Source: Macrotis lagotis (Eukaryota; Chordata; Mammalia; Peramelemorphia; Peramelidae). Taken from it: 64,000 nt of DNA. The DNA lies in contig NC_133658.1 of assembly GCF_037893015.1 (NCBI RefSeq), positions 148,399,160 through 148,463,159 on the forward strand, given 5' to 3'. The notes beneath the pieces are model-generated. The model was not told the origin of the DNA. It did not search any database and saw only the letters and a program-made list of their open reading frames with translations. A program made the position numbers and the translations under genes. Shown here one piece after another: positions 33,560 through 44,050 of the stretch (its first letter is position 1; each line of letters starts with the position of its first letter).

Positions 33560-33785
33560 CCTAAAGATATCTAGGTGGTATATTGGACCTCAAGTCAGGA
33601 AGCCCTGAGTTCAAATTAAACCTCAGATTTTTACTAGCTGTGTGACCCCGGGCAAGTCATTTTACCTTCTCTGCTTCAGTTTCTGTAAAATGGGAATAAT
33701 AATGACATTAACCATCCAAGGTTGTTGTGAAGGTCAAATGAGGTAATATTTGTAAAGTATTTGGTATATAGTGCCTGGTACATTT
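33560..33785 (+). repeat. MIR/MAR1-like SINE
   Basis: 'aagtcaggaagccctgagtt', 'tgtgaccccgggcaagtcat' and 'gttgttgtgaaggtcaaatg', ending in 'gtgcctggtacat'. Confidence 0.75.
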
Positions 33786-34047
33786 GTTGTTTAGTTGTTT
33801 GAGTAGTTATCTGGCTCTTTGTGACCACATTTAGGGCTTTCTAGGCAAAGACAATAGAGTGTTTTTGCCATTTCCTTATCCAGCGCATTTTACAGATGAA
33901 GAAATGGAGGCAAAAAGGGTAAAGTGACTTGCCCAGGATCACACAGCTAGGAAATAACTTGCCCAAGGTCACACAGCTAGTAACTATGAGAGGCTGAATT
34001 GAACTTCCATCATCCTATTTCCAAGACCAGAATTCTATCCACTATGC
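33786..34047 (-). repeat. MAR1-like SINE, antisense
   Basis: Read in reverse: 'ttgccatttccttatccagc', 'agtgacttgcccaggatcac' and 'attctatccactatgcc' at the head. The 'gcccaaggtcacacagctag' part is present twice (about 33925-33985), a short internal duplication. Confidence 0.75.
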
Positions 34048-34049
34048 CT

Positions 34050-34300
34050 TGGAATCAGGAAGATGGGAGTTCAAATCCTCTGATACTTACTAGCTTCTGA
34101 CCTTGGGCAAGTTACTTAACATTGATCGCCCCACATCCAGGGCCATCTCTTGTCGTCCTGATTCATATCTGGTCACTGGACCCAGATGGCTCTGGGTCTG
34201 GTGACAGCACAGTACCCCCTCACTCAAATCTTATTCATGTACTTGTCATGGCATCACTTCCTTGATGTCATGGTCTTCTTTGAAAATGAAGGACAAAAAC
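34050..34300 (+). repeat. Long tRNA-SINE, second type
   Basis: 'ccttggaatcaggaagatgg', 'cacatccagggccatctctt', 'ggacccagatggctctgggt', 'atggcatcacttccttgatg' and 'gaaggacaaaaac'. Sister of 25405-25685. It starts within a few bases of the antisense SINE's head, so the two are head to head. Confidence 0.85.
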
Positions 34301-34329
34301 ATTAGTTCAACCTCCTTTTTTGATAAAAA

Positions 34330-34450
34330 AAAAAAGGAAAATGAGATCTGGAGATATTAAGTGCTTTGCTCAAGGTCACATCAGTAATATATGAATCAGT
34401 ATTAAAAACCCAGATACTCTGACTTTTCCATTGCTCTTTTCAATATCTCT
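34330..34450 (-). repeat. MIR-like SINE, antisense
   Basis: 'aaaatgagatctggagatat', then 'aagtgctttgctcaaggtca'. Confidence 0.55.
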
Positions 34451-34619
34451 CCCTCTTGCTTCACAGAGACAGATACTGACAGATAATAAGTAATGAATAA
34501 GGACTGAACTTTCTGATAAGTGTAAGTAGGAAAAATGTCCTACTTAAAGGAAATATTAGATTGAGCGACTTCTTCTACAGGCGGAGACAAAACATGGTAA
34601 AGATGGGGAGGGAGAATCA

Positions 34620-34621
<2 letters not shown>

Positions 34622-34654
<33 letters not shown>
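34622..34654. repeat. (CA)16 microsatellite
   Basis: Uninterrupted AC dinucleotides, likely polymorphic. Confidence 0.97.
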
Positions 34655-34657
<3 letters not shown>

Positions 34658-34734
34658 CAGGCTTGGTCTTTGGGTCTCTATGTGAGGAGGAAGAAAGGGA
34701 GGAAATTTATTTTTGGGTTTGATTTTAAGCTGTA

Positions 34735-34960
34735 TCTATTCATAATGCCAGATTTCATTAACAGGTGGCCAACTGGCATCCCTCTGGCCAGTCCCCACAT
34801 TTCTAAATATAGCTCTTGAGGTTGAGCCAAAAGAATGGAGCCAGAGTTTCCCTGGAAAGTGTCTGTTTCTGTAGGGAAAGAAAGAGGAAAGCTTGATAAA
34901 TAAGCAATTTAGGACTGAGAACTTTTGTGTTAGGGTGATGGGCCTCTTCTCTCTCTCTGC
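34735..34960. promoter_or_regulatory. Candidate conserved non-coding element with MEF2 site
   Basis: Repeat-free. It has a perfect MEF2-type site ctaaatatag (34803-34812), an E-box in aacaggtggcc (34761-34771) and an NF1-like half-site pair in ctggcatccctctggccag. Motif-based inference only. Confidence 0.35.
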
Positions 34961-35224
34961 CAATAGGACTGAACTTTCTCAATACCTTCACCTCATCCTA
35001 TAGATTCTTTTTAAAAAATTTATTTTATTTTTAATTTATGGAATAAAACAAGGATTTCCATAACATAGTATAATAAAATAAGATGATCGCACACAGCTTA
35101 AATACGGTCTGTACTATACCTAAACATCAACCTCTGCTTTAAAATCTCTTACAAGTGTTCATACAGCCTCTAGCAAGGTTGCCCATTATTTTTGGATAGG
35201 TCTAATGTTTAAAAAGTTCTTCTT

Positions 35225-35450
35225 TACTTAGGCAGCTAGATGGTAGAGAAGATAGAAAAGTGGGAAACAGAGCCAGGGAGATTTGTGTTCAAATTCCACC
35301 TCAGACACTTATTGGCTATGTGACCTTGGACAGGTCACTTAACCTTTCTCAATTTTGTGATTTATAAAACAGCTTTACTTAACATCTACTGAAAAGATAA
35401 GTAAGATATCCAAGGAAATTCTTTTGCAATCCTTAGCTATTATCATTGTT
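35225..35450 (+). repeat. MIR/MAR1-like SINE
   Basis: 'taggcagctagatggtagag', 'tatgtgaccttggacaggtc' and 'ttgcaatccttagctattat'. Confidence 0.65.
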
Positions 35451-35959
35451 ATTGTTGCTAAGTATTCAAATGGATCTATTATTTCATCTATTCCTTTCAG
35501 TGATGCAAATTGTAACTCACTTTTGAGTGACCATCCCATTTGATTGAAGGGGTCAGCTAATGTAGACCTTTCTTAATTTCTCCTTACATGCCAATGGAAC
35601 ACCTGGGATGTTCATCCATTTATCCTCTGTTGTCCCCACTACATGACAAGAACAATCTCCTTTTCCTCTTTTGCTTTTCCTTGACAACACCTTTCCTTTT
35701 CATTTTCCATTGGTCATAGGTTGTGAATTGCTTTATATCTACCACAAGCTTCTCCACTGGCCTCTGTGTGGTACTCATGCTATTGCAATTACTGGATTTC
35801 ATGTCTCCCTATTATATACTAACATTTGAAATTTTGGTATTAGAAAGATGAATCTTTGTTTATGGGAAATAATTGGCAACATTAAAAGAACTGCAATTCC
35901 CTGAAAGCAATCCAGTCACTCTTTTTCCCTCTTTAATTCTGGGTTCTAGTGTGCATTTG

Positions 35960-36190
35960 TAATAATAGTGGACATTTCTATGTATTTTAAAGTTTGCAAA
36001 GTGTTTTACAAATTTTATCTCATTTTATCCTAAGAACAGTACTAGAAAATATTTTATATATAAAGAAATAGAGTCAGGAAGAGGTTGAGTGACTTGCATA
36101 GAGAGTAAATGTCTAAGGACGAATTTGAACTGACATCTTTCTGACTCCAGGTCCAGTGCTCTATCCATTCTACTACCTAGCTACATGTTA
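35960..36190 (-). repeat. MIR/MAR1-like SINE inside the RTE
   Basis: 'aagtttgcaaagtgttttac', 'gttgagtgacttgcatagag' and 'tgctctatccattctactac' at the head. Confidence 0.75.
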
Positions 36191-36842
36191 GATATTGATA
36201 TGAAGGAACAAACTTTTTAGAGTTATAATCTATCAGTCTGGGTTATCAACATTCTTCATCCATTTGTATTTTCTGTGTGCCTAGTCAGTTTAAAGTTTTA
36301 AAGATAGTCATGGATGTTTTTTAGGTGGGGTTCACAATGATCCAAGGCTTGCTATCACCAACACAATGATAAATAGGAGCATCTGAAGGACTTCATAATT
36401 CATAAGAAATTACTCCTCAGTTTGAACTCTGTCTGATTTCCAGCATGATGGTGATCCTATTTAGCAAGTGCATATTTCCTCATTCTATGCCTCATCTTTA
36501 TGATCAATATTGAATAAGAATGCTAATATGGCCATATTTTTCATGGAATCTTGAATGATTTGAATGTTTGGAGGTGAGATGGATTGTTGAAAAGTATCTT
36601 TAAGGAAATATTTTGTTCTGCATCAAATGCTTTTTCATCTTTAACAAACTGTGAGTAGAGTGGGATCTTATGTTTCCACATCATTCAGGCAAATTGTTTG
36701 TTGACAAAGATATAGTTCATTATAGAATATTGTTTTTGAAAGCTTACTAACACCCTCATTAAGGATGCTTTTGAAGTGTGTGTATGTAGAGGAATCTCAT
36801 AATGATTTTGTATGGATGGGAAAATATATAAATTTATAGCTA

Positions 36843-37127
36843 TTGATGTTCTCTCAGGCTCCTTTCTTGAAGGGTCAAGGATTTATTCCCTTGGCATCTT
36901 CCCATCCTTCAGATACCTTGTCAATTGATCCCTCAAAGCCCTCACAATTGTGTTTCCTCAAACATGGAGGATATGGTCCATCTGGCTACTTTCTCTGCCT
37001 TTGTTCTTTTTTTTTTTTTTTTTTTACCTTTCCACACTCTTCCTATTTCTTCTATAGAATATGCAGGGCCATAATGTTGTCATCAAAATATGATAATTTC
37101 CTTGTCATTGATAGTAAAAACAGTTAG
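36843..37127. other. RTE sequence with a 20-nt T run
   Basis: The poly-T run at 37011-37025 has no SINE or retrocopy attached and lies within the RTE-related stretch. No host gene is supported here. Confidence 0.4.
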
Positions 37128-37394
37128 TTAACAAATCATTTCCATTTTTTCTTTTATTTATTTATCCTTCCATTTTTATTCTTAAATCTCTTCTGGATGA
37201 CTTTGCTAGTTGGGCCTCTTATTAATTCTCCTTTATTTTCTACTACTTTTTAAAAGTACATTCCAGATATGATGCCAAGAACTCAGTCAGGATGTAAAGG
37301 TATACTCTGACTTTGGCAGGGTATAATTAGGCCATCATCTTACTTGCACTGTATACTTTTCCTACTGTGGTCTATGTTGTTCAGATGTTTCAGT

Positions 37395-37622
37395 AATATC
37401 TAAATCTTTTTTACCCCATTTGGGGTTTTCTTGGCAAAAACACTGGAGTGATTTGTCATTTCCTTCTCTAGCTAATTTTATAGATGAGGAAATTGAGCCA
37501 AACTGAATTAAATGACTTGCCTTAGATCACACTGGGCATATATATTTGAAGCTGGATTTGAACTCAGCTTTTTCGGACTCTAGATGAGGCCATCTATTCA
37601 CTGTACCATCTTGCTGTCCAAT
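37395..37622 (-). repeat. MAR1-like SINE, antisense
   Basis: 'ccccatttggggttttcttg', 'tttgtcatttccttctctag', 'atgacttgccttagatcaca' and 'tattcactgtaccatcttgc'. Confidence 0.8.
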
Positions 37623-37639
37623 CTAAGTCAATCTTATTC

Positions 37640-37830
37640 AAAAAGCATTTATGATGTAGCTACCATATGCAAGGCACTGTGCTAGTCTCTGAAGATACAG
37701 AAACAAATGAAAAACAAGTCATTCATCTCAAGTAGCTTAGATTCTACTAGGGACATATCACACGTAAACACTTAAAATATAGTAACAATTTGAGGAATGT
37801 TTGGTTATGTGAAAGGATGAACATATGGAA
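37640..37830 (+). repeat. Ancient dispersed repeat ('gcaaggcactgtgctag' type)
   Basis: 'agctaccatatgcaaggcac', 'tgtgctagtctctgaagata' and 'aagtagcttagattctact'. Same family as 16255, 28575 and 43500. Confidence 0.65.
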
Positions 37831-38185
37831 TTCAGAAAAGCAAGATTTGTATAAACTGATACAGAGAGGAAAAATGCAAAGCTGACAAATATATATAATT
37901 TTAACAATACACATGATAATGTGAATAATCAGATAAACTCTGATTAAGTATATTAATCCTAATCTCTGTTTAAGAGATAGATGATGAAACCTAACTTTAT
38001 CTTCTCAGCAGAGAGGTGGTGGGTGGCTATAGATTTGAAATGTTGCATGCCATGTAGACTGAGATAAATATGTTCATTGGTTTTTCTTAACTATTTTTCA
38101 CTTTTTACAATGGAGGTCTTGTGTTTGAATCCTGGCTTTGTTATATGCCACTAAACATTTTGGGGGTCTCAGTTTCTATAGCTGA
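37831..38185. other. Intergenic, nothing recognised
   Basis: AT-rich unique sequence. Confidence 0.3.
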
Positions 38186-38189
38186 AAAA

Positions 38190-40440
38190 ATAGAAAAGAT
38201 ATATATATACCATAATTTGTTAATCCATTCCCAATTTATGGGCACCCCCATAGATTCTTTTTCTTTTTCATCTCAAAAAGGACTACAAATATTTCTGTTC
38301 ATTCTTCTAATTTGTTTTCCTTAGAACTAATCCCTCCCTCCTTCTAATTCTTCCTTCTCCTTTCTTCTCTTTCCCATTTCCATGTTGAATGAAATGTCTA
38401 TTTGAACACCCTAATTATTGCAAATAATTTTCCCTAATCTTCCTTTCCATCTCTCTCTTCCCTCTATATTTTTCTTCTCTTTTTCCATTCTTTTTTTAAG
38501 ATCATCAAAATAGAACCATTCCAAAGTCTTGACTCCCTCTTTGAACTCTGAGGATGATGGGGTTTAGAGCATACACATATTCAAATGTAAGCAGTTTATC
38601 CTTGTTTCATTGTTCATTCATATGTACTCTTTTCTATTTCTCTTCATTTCAGCAGTTGATGTTCGATATTTTTCCATAGTTCTGATATTTTTATCAAGAA
38701 TATTTGAAAGTACTCTGCTTCATTAAAAATCAATTTTTCCCCTTGTAGCATCATATTCAGTTTTTCTGGTTAAGCTTTTCTAAGTCATTTCCTTGGCCTT
38801 TTGGAATTTTATATTCTAAAGTCTCGGCTTCTTTATAGCGGTGGCTGCTAAATCATGTGTGATTATTAACTATGGCTTCTCTGCACTTGATTTCTTTCTT
38901 TCTAGTTGCTTGCAGTATTTTTTTCCTTTTACCTAAATGCTCTGGATTTTGACTAGATGGTTCTTTAAGTTTTCATTTTGGGGTTCCTCTCAGAAGATGA
39001 CTAATGGATTCTTTCTATTTCTTAACTTTTTTTTTATACAGCAATTTACCTCTAGTTCTAAGAGATCAAGACAGATCTTTTCATGTATCTTGAAATATGA
39101 TGTCTAATATCTTTTCTTTAATCATAGATTTCAAGTAGTCCAATGATTCTTAATTTTTTCTCCTTGACCTGTTTTCTAGGTTCATTGCCTTTCCTATTTT
39201 TTTTAAGCTTTTGTCTTTGTTTTAGCATTTCTTGTTGTCTTATGGAGTCATTGACTTCTAGTTGGTCCATTCTAATTTTCAGGGAATTAGTTCTTTGGGC
39301 AAAGTTTTCTATCTCTTGTGGAAGGCTATCGATTCCTTTTCTAATTCTTCCTTCTACAACTCATATTTCTTTTATATTTTTCCTCTCAAGTGCTTTTATT
39401 TCATTTATCAAAAAAAATACATTGTTAAACTTATTTTATCTCTTACAGAAATTCTAGTTTAATGTGCATAGCTGTGTTTTTCTCTGAGGCATTATTTGTA
39501 AATTCTTTTCATTTGTACTTGTGTCATAACTGTCTTTGTCATCATAGCAGCACAAGATAGTATGTGCCTTTTTTGTCTGCCCATTCCACCAGCCTACATC
39601 CTGCCTTTGGATTTGATGTTATGACTGGTCCCTGCTACATTTCTGGAGATCTGATCCTGTTCCTGCTTATTTTGCATATTGAATGATGAGATGATATTCT
39701 CAGATCTCAGGGACAGGCTGAATTCTACAAGCTTTCAAGGATCCCAAAGTAGTCTGAACCAGGACAAAGTCTCATTGCTCCCCTTCCTCTAACCCATTTG
39801 AACTCTGCAAGTTCCTCATATAAGTTTGAGTTTATGCAAGAATAGAAAGCTGCAGCATTCCACACCATCCACTATTTGGAAAGCTCTTTTGCTTCATAGT
39901 GGTAGAATTGTAGATTTCTTATTGATCTAGGCTTCCTGGTTTAGTTATTCCTTTTCAGGTAGGGGTAAATGCTGGAAGTGAAACTTTGATCTGATCTTGG
40001 GTTCTGAACTGGACCAATGCTGCTAGTGGCTTCTGAACTTACCCTTCCTTCATACATAATCCAGTTACTCCCTCCTCAGGAATGTTAGTTCCATGAGCAC
40101 ATCCCTCTCTCAGTCTACACTGGATCTCTGGCATTGAATTTAGTAGTAAGCAACAAAAGGTGCCAGTTCACTCTTGTCCCCATCATAGTGCCACATGGGT
40201 CTGAGAAGTATGCATATGGGATCTTGCCCACTGAGTGTAAGTACTCTCTATGCAGCATGCTCCTAACCAATCCTGTCCTCAGTGACTATAAATCTGTCTT
40301 CCTTTATCGAGTTGGACTGGACAAAGGACTCTGGTAATTTTTCCAGATTTTCCCATCAGGATTCTGTTTGTTACATTTTTCTAACTGTTTGGAAGAGTTT
40401 GTGGCTCAGTACACTGAAGTCTATCACCCCAGGAACATTG
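38190..40440 (-). mobile_element. HAL1 (half-L1) copy C, antisense
   Basis: Same layout as copy A: an L1-type 3' end (antisense 'ccattcccaatttatgggca'), a pyrimidine-rich block (38320-38480), then ORF1 antisense, with matches such as 'catcatattcagtttttctg', 'cttgcagtatttttttcctt', 'gtagtccaatgattcttaat' and 'catttcttgttgtcttatgg'. The 5'UTR-like, more GC-balanced part lies beyond about 39550. No ORF2. The 5' edge is uncertain (about 40060-40440). Broken. Confidence 0.6.
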
Positions 40441-40539
40441 CTGAGATACATCCTTATAGGCAAATAATAACAGCAATGACACTCAATATTTCTGTACACT
40501 TACACTTTCCTCCTTTACCCTAGTCTGTGATGAAGAGGT

Positions 40540-41290
40540 GACCCTTCTCACTATTTGCACCTGAATCTTTGTTCTCTTCCTACTTTCCCTTTTCTTCCTG
40601 ATGATTGCCTGGAAAGTCATCCCTACCTTTACCAGGAATATTTAAACTCTCCTTATATTCTGGTTCCATCAGTGCTGCTACAAACATACTCAACTTTGCT
40701 CCATCCTATTTAAAATAATAATAACAGCAACAATAATAAAAACCCTTCACCTAACTCTACCATTCTCTCCAACTGTGCTCCTATTGTTCTCCTCATTTTC
40801 ATGGCCAAATTCCTATAAGAAAAAAAATAAGCTTTCCATATAGTTTTTTTCTACTTCCTTTCCCTCTCCTACATTCTATTGGAGTACCAGTGCTTTATCC
40901 ACTGCGCCACCTAGCCGCCCCTTATTGGAGTACTTCTTATCAGCTTTCTTTTCTCTTCATTCTTATCGTGCTCCTTTGCTGAAATGGACCCCCCCAAACT
41001 CTATCTTGGGCCTTCTTCTCTAATAACCTCTCTATTAGTGATCTAATTTGCTTCCATGATTTCAAGAGTCACTTCTAAAGCCGATGAGCCCTAAGTTTAT
41101 TTATGGAAACCTGGCCTTGCTCCCAAATTCCAAGTGTATACTGTAGACTACCAATTGGCCATCTCTTACTGAATTTCTTTTAGGCATCCCAAATTTAAAT
41201 GTCCAAATGTAACTCATTATCTTTGTATGTCCTTCTCCCTAACTTCTGTTTTTGTTGAGAACACCAGGAGTGTGCTAGAAAATTTTAGGA
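40540..41290 (+). mobile_element. L2/CR1-type LINE reverse-transcriptase fragment, sense
   Basis: From 41020 to 41250 the plus strand follows the CR1/L2 order of 'DLISSHGFNYHLYADDTQ..' to 'HLKLNMSKTELIIF': SDLICFHDFKSHF, then a decayed YADD-equivalent, then cccaaatttaaatgtccaaa and aactcattatctttg. Many breaks. The part before 40900 is a weaker match. A SINE head fragment lies in it. Confidence 0.5.
40877..40933 (-). mobile_element. 34-bp SINE head with 11-bp TSD (tailless retropseudogene)
   Basis: tattggagtac occurs at 40877-40887 and 40923-40933. Between them lie 35 bp whose reverse complement, from 40921 down to 40888, is exactly the first 34 nt of the marsupial tRNA-SINE (ggggcggctaggtggcgcag, then tggataaagcactg). 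The remaining ~120 nt of SINE and the poly(A) are missing. Retention of two CpG dinucleotides suggests it is not old. Confidence 0.85.
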
Positions 41291-41344
41291 AGCAGTTCTC
41301 TGAAGAGAAAAAAATAAGAGACACACCCAACACACTTTGAAGGT

Positions 41345-41555
41345 TAATCTATAGCTACATGACACAGATGATAGAGCACCCAGACAAAGAAGATGGGAAG
41401 ACCTGAGTTCAAATGTGACTTCAAGACCCTTCTTAGTTGTGTGACCCTGAGAAAGTCACTTTCCTTTTTTGCCTCAGTTTCTTTATCTATAAAATGGAAC
41501 TGGAGAAGAAAATGGCAAACCACTCCAGTATCTTTTCTAAAAAACCCCAAATTGA
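41345..41555 (+). repeat. MAR1-like SINE
   Basis: 'agatgggaagacctgagttc', 'tgtgaccctgagaaagtcac', 'aatggaactggagaagaaaa' and 'ccactccagtatcttttcta'. Confidence 0.85.
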
Positions 41556-41589
41556 GATCCTTGAAGCATCAGATACAACTGATCACTAA

Positions 41590-41740
41590 CTTGTATGGTA
41601 CGCTCTTTCTCTGGCTAGATGGCAAGCACTTTGAGAGCAGGACTGTCATAGTTTCTGTCATAGCCTAACTTATTCTGAGAACTGTGCCTGATGCATAATA
41701 ATAATAGGTTTAATTTTTATTGATTGATTGATGCTATAAG
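41590..41740 (+). repeat. L2-type LINE 3' end
   Basis: 'atggcaagcactttgagagc', then 'gaactgtgcctgatgcataa' with a short (att/ata) tail. Confidence 0.6.
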
Positions 41741-41934
41741 GTTTTTCAGATGGAAAGAACAAGCTGGGAGGATCCAATTATTCCTTATTGTTTATTGAAC
41801 CCAAGCCTACTAAGCCCTCTCTCCTACCTCTTTTCCTGCCCCTCCCCTAAATACAGATCTTTTCTTCCCTTTCCTCCACCTGCCCCTAGCAACTCAAGAG
41901 GAGGGCCATTGGAGTGACAGATCATGGCAGGCAA

Positions 41935-42045
41935 ATTGTGCTGTTATTTTTGGTGTGAGGAATTTAATTTGTTTCACCTGTCACTGATTACCAAGGTTGT
42001 CGTGAGCCTGCTTAAGGCTCAATTACCCATAATTGAGGCAGCAGG
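41935..42045. promoter_or_regulatory. Candidate regulatory element with paired palindromes
   Basis: Repeat-free. In order: an E-box/MEIS composite cacctgtca, gattacc, a hairpin gagcct/aggctc (42004-42020), then overlapping it a perfect dyad ctcaatta-ccca-taattgag (42018-42037). The dyad is two inverted ATTA cores four bases apart, the layout bound by homeodomain dimers. Likely an enhancer core by inference. Confidence 0.45.
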
Positions 42046-42508
42046 GGGAAACAGAAGGGAGGGCAGTTGAAGGGGGGAGAGGAACAGAGGGAAAGCAGGA
42101 GATATCAGAGGGGGAGGATGCCATGGGCATTGGGTAGGGGCAGGGACTTGGTCTGGGATTTGGCTTTTGTCCAGATGACTGTTGTCGAATTTGGGTCCTA
42201 ATTGGCTTCTGCTTGTGGGCTTGTTAGTCTTCTGGTGTCTTTATTTCCAGGCTCTCTCCAAACTCTTTCTGGAGTCAAATACTTTATTCTCCTCTCTACC
42301 TTTTTGTTCCCCTCCATCCAATACTCCCCCCCCTCTCTCTTAGGATCAGTCTCAGCATTAGGAGGGACTTTAGAAATGACCAAATACAATCCCTACCTGA
42401 ATAGAAATCTTCTCCCTCTCAGGTTTCCTGTCTGGTCTTTGCTTGAATATTCCCAGTAATGGGTCTATCCTTACTGATCTGGTAGTTCATATTATACCAG
42501 GGTAGAGA

Positions 42509-42511
<3 letters not shown>
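42046..42511. other. Intergenic, repeat-poor
   Basis: A purine-rich stretch follows the candidate regulatory element (42050-42120). No gene recognised. Confidence 0.35.

Positions 42512-42545
<34 letters not shown>
42512..42545. repeat. (TG)n microsatellite
   Basis: Uninterrupted TG run of about 17 units. Confidence 0.97.
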
Positions 42546-42547
<2 letters not shown>

Positions 42548-43049
42548 AGAGAATTAGAATTCCTTTCTTCTCTGAACCACGAACTCTAGGATCTATAAAA
42601 ATAGTTTTTGGGAAGGGAGGAAGCTAATTGCATCTTGTAGGGAAGAAGTAAAGCATTATTGACCTAAGAGGCAAAGTTTTGTCTAGGGGTTGTTGAATTT
42701 GAGGTTGGACTTTGTTCCTTTATCCAAATGGACCTTGACAGCCACTTAAAACTCTGCTTTGACAAAATACTAGACCCTTTTAGGTGCCCAGTCCTTGTAG
42801 GGAAGCCCATGTAAGGATAGTATTGACTGACAAGAAGAATAACTATTTTACATGGCTCTTATTGTACAAATTAAGATTTTTTGGGGGGTAGGACATGATA
42901 TGATCAAGAATGATCAGTACATCTGAATATTTATGCTCAGTACAATAGGCTTCAGATCAAACTGTCAGTTCAGGATCTTTGAGTTATTCATATTTCTTCA
43001 AGAAACTGAATAAGCTCTATTCACAAGATTTCAAGGTGATTGGACAAAT
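42546..43049. other. Intergenic, nothing recognised
   Basis: Unique sequence without gene signature. Confidence 0.3.
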
Positions 43050-43190
43050 TTGACTTCCAGACACTTACTAGTTGTATGACCCTGGGCAAGTCACTTAACC
43101 TTCATTGCGTCAGTTTCCTCATCTGTAAGATGAGCTGGAAAAGGAATTGACAGCCACTCTAGTATCATTGCGAAGAAAACCCCCCAAATA
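43050..43190 (+). repeat. MAR1-like SINE, 5'-truncated
   Basis: 'tatgaccctgggcaagtcac', 'ttcctcatctgtaagatgag' and 'cactctagtatcattgcgaa'. Confidence 0.8.
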
Positions 43191-43324
43191 GGTCATGTTT
43201 CTTCATGAGACTGAATAGTCTCTATTCTCAAGATTACAAGATGCTTGGAGGGGTGAGAGGTCTCCTTGGACAAAATATACCCTTATCCACACACTTGGTA
43301 GAGAGATTTGATTAGCCAATGCTA

Positions 43325-43440
43325 GATTTCATGCTCTTTGAGGTCAGGGATCAGGTTTCTAAGACCATTGAAACCTTCTCTTAATTTCTTTTACATATCC
43401 CCACAACCATGGAGTGCCCTCTACACAGAAGAGCTATTAA
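43325..43440 (+). repeat. L2-type LINE 3' end, decayed
   Basis: 'atgctctttgaggtcaggga', then 'catatccccacaaccatgga'. Confidence 0.45.
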
Positions 43441-43499
43441 AGAGATGAAGAAGCAGAAAGATAGGTGAAGGGGTGAGTAGTACTTTTTCAGGTGACTCT

Positions 43500-43765
43500 A
43501 TTCAATTTAATTCAGTTTAACAGATCTCTCAAGTACCTGCTATCTAAGTACCAGAGAGAGGGAATACAAACATGAAATATTGCAACTGTCCTTGCCTTCA
43601 GAGATTAGATACTCCTGGGGGGGGGGGGTTGTGGGAGGAATGGCATATGTACAATAAGTACATTTGTGTAATAAGAAGAGAGAGAAAGAACCAAAAACTG
43701 AGAATAGGGAGGGAAATTAGGCAAAGCTTCAGAAAGGATGTGGTACCTGAAATGAATTTCTAGAG
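43500..43765 (+). repeat. Ancient dispersed repeat
   Basis: 'gtacctgctatctaagtacc', 'gggaatacaaacatgaaata' and 'ccttgccttcagagattaga'. Interrupted by a G-run at 43617-43628. Same family as 37640. Confidence 0.55.
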
Positions 43766-43779
43766 CAGCTTCAAGGACT

Positions 43780-44050
43780 GGTAGATTGTGAGCTTTTTGA
43801 GGACAAGGATTTTGGGGGGGGGTTGTAAAGGCAGATGGGGTTAAGTGGCTTGCCCAAGGCCACACAGCTAGGTAATTAGTAAGTATTTGAGACCGGATTT
43901 GAACCCAGGTACTCCTGACTCCAGGGCCAGTATTTTATCCACTAAGCCACCTAGCTGCCCTGACAAGGATTTTCTTTTACCTTTCTTTGTATCCCTAACA
44001 GTTGACATAGTGTCTTGACTACCTTAGGTACTTAATATTTATTGATTGTT
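43780..44050 (+). repeat. L2-type LINE 3' end split by a SINE
   Basis: 'agattgtgagctttttgagg' before the SINE and 'tttgtatccctaacagttga' with 'ttaggtacttaatatttatt' after it. The two halves are contiguous in the family once the SINE and one TSD copy are removed. Confidence 0.75.
43802..43973 (-). mobile_element. Marsupial tRNA-SINE with perfect 12-bp TSD
   Basis: gacaaggatttt at 43802-43813 and 43962-43973. Body 43814-43961, with the head (ccacctagctgccc) at the right end. The tail is a G-run on the plus strand (43814-43822), that is C's on the element's strand, instead of A's. This is unusual. Confidence 0.9.

Larger units (their letters stand above)
35460..37350 (-). mobile_element. RTE (BovB-like) LINE, antisense, broken
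   Basis: Minus-strand pieces fit the RTE ORF2: LRDQLTRYLKDGKMPRE (about 36877-36927), VKDEKAFDAEQN (about 36604-36640; in the family 'D.EKAFDSVE.NA', the first catalytic Asp motif) and LQTFKSFKIP, then near the C-terminus RRLFLSCSGDNRG (about 35620-35660, family 'W.H...DNRW'). A SINE at 35960-36190 splits it. There are several stops and frame changes. No RTE-type short-repeat tail was identified at the 3' side (about 35460). Confidence 0.65.
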
